DNA from: Gaiellales bacterium
Lineage (GTDB): Bacteria > Actinomycetota > Thermoleophilia > Gaiellales > F1-60-MAGs149
DNA length: 6,028 bases
Assembly: GCA_030831375.1 (NCBI GenBank)
Contig: JAURLF010000201.1
Location: forward strand, 1-6,028
Reading direction: 5' to 3'
Below the pieces are notes generated by a model that saw only the letters and a program-made list of their open reading frames with translations, was not told the origin of the DNA and ran no database searches. Positions within the stretch are counted from its first letter, which is position 1. Every line of letters begins with the position of its first letter. Below are positions 1-6,028 of this stretch, piece by piece. Made by a program: the position numbers and the translations under genes.

Positions 1-822
1 GCGCTCGCCGCCGGCGGCGGGGACGCCAAGGTGGTGGCGGGGGGGCAGAGCCTCCTGCCGATGATGAAGCTGCGGCTCGCCGCGCCGATGACCCTGGTCG
101 ACATCAACGGGATCGCCGGCCTCGACGTGCTGGAGGAGGCCGACGGGATGCTGCGCATCGGCGCGCTGGTCCGCCACGGCGACCTCGAGCGCTCGGCGCT
201 GATTCGCGACCGCTATCCGATCATCCACGACGCGGCGCGGCACATCGCGGACCCGCTGATCCGCAACCGCGGCACCTTCTGCGGGTCGATCGCCCATGGC
301 GACCCGGCCGGCGACTGGGCCACGGTCGCCTCGGCGCTCAACGCCGAGCTGCACGCCATCGGGCCCGACGGCGCGGCCGTGCACAGCGCGCGCGACTTCC
401 AGGTCGGGATGTTCGAGACGAAGCTGGGCCTCGACCAGATCCTCGTCGAGGCGCGCATCCCGCAGCCCGTCGCGGGCCAGGGCTCGGCCTACCTGAAGGT
501 CGAGCGCAAGGTCGGCGACTACGCGGCCGCCGCGGTCGGCGTCGTCGTCGTCCTCGACGGCGACACCGTCAAGGAGGCCGGCATCGGCCTCACCAACGTC
601 GGCCCCCTGACGATCGACGCGGCCGCCGCGGCGGCGTCGCTGGTCGGCAAGTCGATCGACGACACGGCCGCCGTCGAGGAGGCCGGTCGCCTGGCCATGG
701 AGGCCTCCGACCCGCAGAGCGATCTGCGCGGACCGGCCGAGTACAAGCAGGACCTCGTGCGCGTGCTCACGAAGCGCGCGCTCCGGACGGCGGGCGCCCG
801 CGCCCGCGGGGAGAAGGCGTGA
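1..822 (+). CDS. coxM: Carbon monoxide dehydrogenase medium (FAD-binding) subunit, 5' end missing
   Basis: This is the flavoprotein subunit of aerobic CO dehydrogenase, which takes electrons from the CoxS iron-sulfur clusters onto FAD and delivers them to the respiratory chain at the inner face of the membrane. The frame is open from base 1 and 273 residues are visible. Family members are about 290 residues, so roughly 15-25 N-terminal residues and the start codon lie outside the window. Two FAD-binding signatures of the xanthine dehydrogenase/CoxM family are visible: AGGQSLLP at bases 37-60, and GTFCGSIAHGDPA beginning at base 271, where many relatives have GT-I-GG. The C-terminal CO dehydrogenase flavoprotein domain includes KVGDYAAAAVG and GLTNVG. 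The late segment RGPAEYKQDLVRVLTKRAL matches the usual CoxM C-terminus. The TGA stop overlaps the coxS start by one base (TGATG). The family call is firm, and the CO-specific assignment rests on the adjacent form I coxL. Confidence 0.93.
   Translation, partial: ALAAGGGDAKVVAGGQSLLPMMKLRLAAPMTLVDINGIAGLDVLEEADGMLRIGALVRHGDLERSALIRDRYPIIHDAARHIADPLIRNRGTFCGSIAHGDPAGDWATVASALNAELHAIGPDGAAVHSARDFQVGMFETKLGLDQILVEARIPQPVAGQGSAYLKVERKVGDYAAAAVGVVVVLDGDTVKEAGIGLTNVGPLTIDAAAAAASLVGKSIDDTAAVEEAGRLAMEASDPQSDLRGPAEYKQDLVRVLTKRALRTAGARARGEKA
808..817 (+). promoter_or_regulatory. Ribosome binding site of coxS
   Basis: The purine run GGGGAGAAGG lies at the very end of coxM and ends 4 bases before the ATG at 822. 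An in-frame GTG at 819 would sit only 1 base from the end of this run, so the ATG is the better start. This placement fits coupled translation from coxM into coxS. Confidence 0.6.
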
Positions 823-1300
823 TGAGCGACAAGACCGTGGTCACCGTGACCGTCAACGGGGAGGAGCAGGAGGCGCTGATCGAGCCGCGCCTCCTCCTCG
901 TCCACCTGATCCGCGAGACCCTGCACCTGACGGGGACGCACATCGGCTGCGACACCTCGTCGTGCGGCGCCTGCACGGTGCTGCTCGACGGGCGCCCCGT
1001 GAAGTCGTGCACCGTGCTCGCCGTGCAGGCGAACGGGCGCGAGGTGACGACCGTGGAGGGCCTCGAGGGCCCCGACGGCCTGCACCCCGTGCAGGAGGGC
1101 TTCAAGGAGGAGCACGGGCTCCAGTGCGGCTACTGCACGCCCGGGATGATGATGACCTCGGTCGCCCTGCTCGCCGAGAACCCGAACCCCTCGGAGCAGG
1201 AGATCCGCGAGGCGATCAGCGGCAACCTCTGCCGCTGCACCGGCTACGTGAACATCGTGAAGGCCGTCCAGTACGCGGCCGCCAAGGAAGGAGCGACGGC

Positions 1301-1304
<4 letters not shown>
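822..1304 (+). CDS. coxS: Carbon monoxide dehydrogenase small (iron-sulfur) subunit
   Basis: This 160-residue protein relays electrons from the molybdenum site of CoxL to the FAD of CoxM through two [2Fe-2S] clusters. The N-terminal plant-ferredoxin-type domain has C43, C48, C51 and C63 (in GCDTSSCGACTV and KSCTV). The C-terminal all-helical [2Fe-2S] domain has C102 and C105 (QCGYCTPG) and C137 and C139 (NLCRCTGY). All eight cluster ligands are therefore present with normal spacing, and the length agrees with CoxS (about 160-170 residues). I chose ATG at 822 over the in-frame GTG at 819 because of ribosome-site spacing and the one-base stop/start overlap with coxM. The gene ends in an ATGA overlap with coxL. 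By sequence alone it could be any small subunit of the xanthine dehydrogenase family, and the neighbouring CoxL makes it CoxS. Confidence 0.95.
1284..1293 (+). promoter_or_regulatory. Ribosome binding site of coxL
   Basis: AAGGAAGGAG lies inside the 3' end of coxS, 7 bases before the ATG at 1301. It is the strongest Shine-Dalgarno match in the operon and marks the coxL start among several possible upstream in-frame codons. The start ATG overlaps the coxS stop as ATGA, which suggests translational coupling. Confidence 0.75.
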
Positions 1305-3667
<2,363 letters not shown>

Positions 3668-3683
3668 GGACCAGACTGGGAGC

Positions 3684-4583
3684 GTGAACCGCACCGCCGA
3701 CATCGCACGGATCGCGGCCGACCTCGCTCTGCGGGGTCGGCCGTACGTGCTCGCGACCGTGGTCCGGGCCGAGGCGCCGGCCTCGGTCCGGCCCGGCGCG
3801 AAGGCGATCGTCCACCCGGACGGCCGGGTCGACGGCTGGATCGGCGGCTCCTGCTCGGAGCCGAACGTCGTGCGCCACGCCCGCCGGGCGCTGGTCACGG
3901 GCGAGTCGGAGCTCCTGCGGATCGGCCCGGAGGACCTCGAGCCGCCCGCCGGGGTGACGGGCCTGACCACCACCTGCCCCTCGGGAGGGACCGTGGACAT
4001 CTTCCTCGAGCCGGTCGTGCCGGCCCCGCAGCTCGTCGTCGTCGGGCACACGCCGGTCGCGCACGCCGTGGCGGCGATCGGCGAGGCCATCGGCCACCGC
4101 GTCCTGCTCGTCGACGGGCGCGAGGGGCCGGTCGATCTGGCCGGCATGGAGGAGGGCGCGAACGTGGTCGTGGCCTCGATGGGCCACTACGACGAGGACG
4201 CGCTCGCGGCCGCGCTCGCCGGGCGTCCCGCCACGGTCAGCCTGATCGCCTCGCGCCGGCGCGCGGCGGCGGCCCTCGACCTGCTGCGCGAGCGGGGCGT
4301 CGACGAGGCGCTGATCGCGACCGTCGACACGCGCCCGGGCGTCGAACTGGGCGAGGCCACCCAGGAGGAGATCGCCCTCGCCGTGGTGGCGGGCATCGTG
4401 CAGCGAATGCGCAGCATCGCCGACGAGCGGCCGCCAACGGCGATCGACCCGACCTCGGGTTCGGAGGTGATCGTCGACGAGTCGACCCCGACCGTCGAGC
4501 ACGAGGGCGTCACGTACTACTTCTCCTGCAACGGCTGCCGCGGCCGGTTCCTCGAGGATCCGGCGCGCTACGTCGGGACCTAG
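3684..4583 (+). CDS. XdhC/CoxF/CoxI-family Mo-cofactor maturation protein with C-terminal YHS-like domain
   Basis: This 299-residue protein probably helps mature the CO dehydrogenase active site; XdhC-family proteins bind molybdenum cofactor and deliver it, sulfurated, to the apoenzyme. The N-terminal XdhC_CoxI domain (about 10-110) shows VLATVVRAEAP, RPGAK at 36-40, GGSCSE at 54-59 and a second Cys at 98 followed by GGTVDIFLEP. A Rossmann-like XdhC_C domain (about 115-235) follows, with VVVGHTPVAHAVA at 118-130. The tail (about 255-299) resembles a YHS metal-binding domain: EGVTYYFSCNGCRGRFLEDPARYV, with C282 and C285. The usual leading Cys of DPVCGM is replaced (DPTSGSE). The GTG start at 3684 lies 16 bases after the coxL stop; GGGAG sits only 1 base upstream, so the ribosome site is poor, but the next in-frame start would remove the first family helix. 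The gene is probably co-transcribed with coxMSL. It may correspond to coxF or coxI; I leave the symbol blank because the family members cannot be told apart by eye. Confidence 0.85.
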   Translation: MNRTADIARIAADLALRGRPYVLATVVRAEAPASVRPGAKAIVHPDGRVDGWIGGSCSEPNVVRHARRALVTGESELLRIGPEDLEPPAGVTGLTTTCPSGGTVDIFLEPVVPAPQLVVVGHTPVAHAVAAIGEAIGHRVLLVDGREGPVDLAGMEEGANVVVASMGHYDEDALAAALAGRPATVSLIASRRRAAAALDLLRERGVDEALIATVDTRPGVELGEATQEEIALAVVAGIVQRMRSIADERPPTAIDPTSGSEVIVDESTPTVEHEGVTYYFSCNGCRGRFLEDPARYVGT

Positions 4584-4591
4584 CGCGCCGG
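4560..4591. terminator. Perfect 11-bp inverted repeat spanning both convergent stop codons; probable bidirectional terminator
   Basis: CCGGCGCGCTA (4560-4570) and TAGCGCGCCGG (4581-4591) are perfect reverse complements separated by a 10-base loop. The 3' arm begins with the TAG stop of the plus-strand gene, and the CTAG at 4580-4583 also contains the stop of the minus-strand gene. The stem is very GC-rich. No U-rich tract follows on either strand, so it is not a textbook intrinsic terminator, although high-GC actinobacteria are thought to use stem-only terminators. Its position at a convergent junction with no spacer supports a terminator role on both strands. Confidence 0.55.
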
Positions 4592-5758
4592 CCGGACCCC
4601 GACGGGCCACGAGCGCACGGCGTCGTGCGGCACGGCCGCGCTCACGCCCAGCACCCGCTGGCGATTCGGCAGGTACACGACCAGCCGCGTCGAGAAGCCG
4701 CCTTGCGCACCCGTGCGGGTGCGCTTCACCGACAGGTCCGGGCGGCGCACCTCGACGATGGCGCCGGCCAGCGGCGCACCGGTCGCGCGCGACGTGACGC
4801 GGCCCGCGAGCTTGACGACGACGCGCCGACGCGTGGTCCAGGCCGCGCAGCCCGTCTCGACGCGGCGTGCGCAGAAGCGGCGCGTGCCCGCGGCGCGGGC
4901 GACGAGCCGCGTCCTGCGGATCACGGCGGCCGAGGGCCCGGACGCGGTCGAGAAGGCCCAGACGTGCGTGGTGCCGTCCTCGAACTCGACCTGCGCGACG
5001 TAGTGGGCGTCGCGGGTGAGCGGCGCGACGGGGACGATCACCGCGGCGTCGGGCGGCAGGTAGGGGCCGAGGGCGGGATGCAGGCGGTCGACCCAGCGCA
5101 CCGGCACCGGCCCGGCCGGCCCGTCGAGGCGCACGCGTCGCACGCCGGTGTCGCCGTCGGACGCGTCGCCCCAGCGGAATGCGAGCAGATTCGGGCCCGT
5201 CGGCTGCGGGAGGCCGAGGGCCTCGGCGGGCGTCTGCGGCCACTCCTCGGCGATCTCGCTGGCCGCGACCGACTCGCCGTTGCCGGGGTAGGTGACGACC
5301 TGCGCTCGCGCTGGCGGCTGCCGTGTGTAGCCGGGCAGCGTGGTCACGCACACCAACTGGCCGTCGTCGGCGATGCCCGTCGTCGCGAGCTGCGGCGCCA
5401 TCAGCTGCGCGAGGTGCAGCGGCGCGTGCTCCCAGATGAAGCGCTCAGCCGTCCAGGGGTCGGCGGATGCGAGCACGCTGTGCCTGCCGGCCCAGTCGCC
5501 CGCGGCCGAATAGCCGGGCAGCTCGGGGTCCTCCTCGTGGGCCACGACGACGTTGCGGCGCATGTAGGCGACGTGCGCGGCGCAGGCCTCGGACCAGCCC
5601 GAATCGAGGGCGACGTCGCCGGGGATCCCCGCCGCGGCGCGCTTCGCGTTGAGCCAGGCGAGGTCCTCGGCGGGCGTGGCCGCGCCGGCGGGCACGGCGA
5701 CGCAGAGCAGCGCGGCGAGCGCGGCGACGATGATCAGGACGGGCCGGGTCCGGGTCAT
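4580..5758 (-). CDS. Secreted CAP-domain protein with Ig-like and carboxypeptidase-regulatory-like C-terminal parts
   Basis: This 392-residue protein is predicted to be exported. Residues 1-26 form a classic signal peptide: basic MTRTR, a hydrophobic core and a PAGA-A cleavage site. Residues about 30-145 look like a divergent CAP (SCP/PR-1) domain, with LAWLNAKRAAAGI, WSEACAAHVAYM, a His at 74 (AHEEDPELPGYS) and WEHAPLHLAQLMAPQLATTGIA with His115 at the place of the second conserved His. The usual GENIA-type motif is not recognisable. Residues about 155-271 resemble the Ig-like region found after CAP domains in actinobacteria (VVTYPGNGESV, then PLTRDAHYVAQVEFEDG and VWAFST). A Cys pair (C296, C304) precedes a carboxypeptidase-regulatory-like beta segment (about 313-385: AGRVTSRATGAPLAGAIVEV). 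AGGA (plus-strand 5769-5772) is the ribosome site, 10 bases before the ATG. The substrate is unknown; a role at the cell wall or surface is inferred only from export and fold. It is convergent with the cox operon and probably unrelated to CO oxidation. Confidence 0.8.
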   Translation of the reverse strand: MTRTRPVLIIVAALAALLCVAVPAGAATPAEDLAWLNAKRAAAGIPGDVALDSGWSEACAAHVAYMRRNVVVAHEEDPELPGYSAAGDWAGRHSVLASADPWTAERFIWEHAPLHLAQLMAPQLATTGIADDGQLVCVTTLPGYTRQPPARAQVVTYPGNGESVAASEIAEEWPQTPAEALGLPQPTGPNLLAFRWGDASDGDTGVRRVRLDGPAGPVPVRWVDRLHPALGPYLPPDAAVIVPVAPLTRDAHYVAQVEFEDGTTHVWAFSTASGPSAAVIRRTRLVARAAGTRRFCARRVETGCAAWTTRRRVVVKLAGRVTSRATGAPLAGAIVEVRRPDLSVKRTRTGAQGGFSTRLVVYLPNRQRVLGVSAAVPHDAVRSWPVGVRPAR

Positions 5759-5772
5759 GGCGGACGCATCCT

Positions 5773-5911
5773 ATGCGCGCGTGACCGTCCGAAATCCGGC
5801 GGCGGCAAAGCCGCAGACAGGGTGGTAAACGACCGTAATAGAGTTGCCATCTGGGTTGTGGAGGCGCATCCTCAAAGCGAGGGACACCCGAATCCGAAAA
5901 AGGATTTTCCG
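5773..5911 (+). ncRNA. Candidate structured 5' leader (possible riboswitch), class unassigned
   Basis: This non-coding, less GC-rich stretch lies upstream of a good ribosome site and carries several consistent helices on the plus strand. A closing stem pairs ATGCGC (5773-5778) with GCGCAT (5864-5869). A hairpin GCGGC-AAA-GCCGC lies at 5802-5814. A second hairpin pairs CAGA (5814-5817) and TGGTAAAC (5823-5830, one bulged A) with GTTGCCATCTG (5843-5853). CCTC (5870-5873) can pair either with GAGG at 5861-5864 or with GAGG at 5879-5882, a mutually exclusive arrangement. AATCC (5891-5895) pairs with GGATT (5902-5906) and hides the ribosome site. GCAAAGCC (5805-5812) followed by a hairpin and CTGGGTT loosely recalls the cyclic-di-GMP-I (GEMM) riboswitch, but the conserved 5' GGCAAACC element is not visible. 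The opposite strand would be the CAP gene's upstream region, so some of this may simply be promoter DNA. Confidence 0.3.
5897..5904 (+). promoter_or_regulatory. Ribosome binding site of the truncated frame at 5912
   Basis: AAAAAGGA ends 7 bases before the ATG at 5912, an ideal spacing. It stands out because the surroundings are G/C tracts. Its GGA lies in the 3' arm of the small hairpin AATCC-GAAAAA-GGATT (5891-5906), so access could depend on leader folding. Confidence 0.45.
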
Positions 5912-6028
5912 ATGCTGAACATGCCGATAAATCCGACCCCCGCAGGACGGGGGGGCATAGGGGCACAAAAACCGGGGGGAGCGCCGGCCCCGACCGGGAC
6001 CATCCCCCCGGCGACCCCCCCCGACGCC
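5912..6028 (+). CDS. Possible start of an unidentified Pro/Gly/Ala-rich protein, cut by the window end
   Basis: An open frame begins at ATG 5912 and stays open for 39 codons to the end of the window. It begins MLNMPINPTPAGRGG and continues with a Pro/Gly/Ala/Thr-rich stretch ending IPPATPPDA. A second in-frame ATG lies at 5921. Support is limited to the well-spaced AAGGA and the lack of stops, and stops are rare by chance in such GC-rich DNA. There is no signal peptide, membrane segment or recognisable domain in the visible part. The frame passes through several G and C homopolymers that also form hairpins, so this stretch may instead be non-coding. It is divergent from the CAP gene. I do not recognise it. 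Confidence 0.3.
   Translation, partial: MLNMPINPTPAGRGGIGAQKPGGAPAPTGTIPPATPPDA
5937..5953. repeat. GC hairpin CCCCCG / CGGGGG
   Basis: CCCCCG (5937-5942) and CGGGGG (5948-5953) form a perfect 6-bp stem around the 5-base loop CAGGA. No U-tract follows on either strand. It lies just inside the possible frame starting at 5912 and could act as an attenuator if that frame is not translated. Confidence 0.4.
5972..6011. repeat. 9-bp inverted repeat of G and C tracts
   Basis: CCGGGGGGA (5972-5980) and TCCCCCCGG (6003-6011) are perfect reverse complements with a 22-base GC-rich loop, itself containing CCGG twice (5984-5987 and 5994-5997). A run of eight C follows at 6015-6022. It may be a stem-only terminator, a low-complexity coding stretch, or sequence near a hard-to-assemble contig end. 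Confidence 0.45.

Noticed and set aside
819..821. GTG as an alternative coxS start, adding one residue.
   Set aside because: The ribosome-site purines end 1 base before it, while ATG at 822 has better spacing and forms the usual stop/start overlap.
3671..3679. Short palindrome CCAGACTGG between coxL and the XdhC-family gene, considered as a terminator or operator.
   Set aside because: Only 4 bp per arm with a 1-base centre; too short to form a hairpin and expected by chance.
5773..5911. Firm annotation of the leader as a cyclic-di-GMP-I, ydaO (cyclic-di-AMP), TPP, FMN, SAM, glycine or cobalamin riboswitch.
   Set aside because: Only fragments resemble cyclic-di-GMP-I (GCAAAGCC, CTGGGTT) or ydaO (CCCGAATCCG); the defining conserved elements of each class are not all present.
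5771..5968. A 65-codon minus-strand frame just upstream of the CAP gene start.
   Set aside because: There is no domain and no clear ribosome site, and it lies in the low-GC structured region better explained as leader/promoter DNA; its product has an atypical composition for this genome.

Overview
The window is very GC-rich (G/C third positions nearly throughout, no obvious TTA codons in the main genes). It carries the structural genes of a form I (molybdenum-copper) aerobic carbon monoxide dehydrogenase in the order medium-small-large (coxM-coxS-coxL). The GC content, the cox gene set and the secreted multidomain CAP protein suggest a soil actinobacterium, possibly a Thermoleophilia/Solirubrobacterales-type lineage. 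The phylum is an inference from style and gene content, not from a marker gene.

Layout. Positions 1-822 (+) hold most of coxM, with its 5' end cut by the window edge. Positions 822-1304 (+) are coxS and 1301-3667 (+) are coxL. These three genes are coupled by stop/start overlaps of 1 and 4 bases. After a 16-base gap, 3684-4583 (+) encodes an XdhC/CoxF/CoxI-family maturation protein with an extra C-terminal YHS-like segment carrying a Cys-x-x-Cys pair. Its stop codon interlocks in a shared CTAG with the stop of a convergent gene, 4580-5758 (-), which encodes a secreted CAP-domain protein with Ig-like and carboxypeptidase-regulatory-like C-terminal parts. Both stops sit in the loop and 3' arm of a perfect 11-bp inverted repeat (4560-4591), likely a bidirectional terminator. 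From 5759 to the end lies a less GC-rich, structured, apparently untranslated stretch. It is followed by a well-placed ribosome binding site and a short reading frame that runs off the window through G/C homopolymer tracts.

How it works together. CoxM (FAD), CoxS (two [2Fe-2S] clusters) and CoxL (Mo-Cu-molybdopterin site) form the (LMS)2 enzyme that oxidises CO with water to CO2 and passes electrons from Mo to FeS to FAD to the respiratory chain. The downstream XdhC-family protein is expected to help build the sulfurated, copper-bearing Mo centre. The other usual accessory genes (coxD, coxE, coxG) are not here and would have to lie upstream or elsewhere. The CAP gene and the divergent leader region look unrelated to CO oxidation.

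The most unusual things seen are the XdhC-YHS fusion whose YHS part has lost its first Cys, the stop-codon-spanning hairpin at the convergent junction, and a possible structured RNA leader (about 5773-5911, + strand) that can hide the ribosome binding site of the truncated frame. I could not assign that leader to a known riboswitch class.
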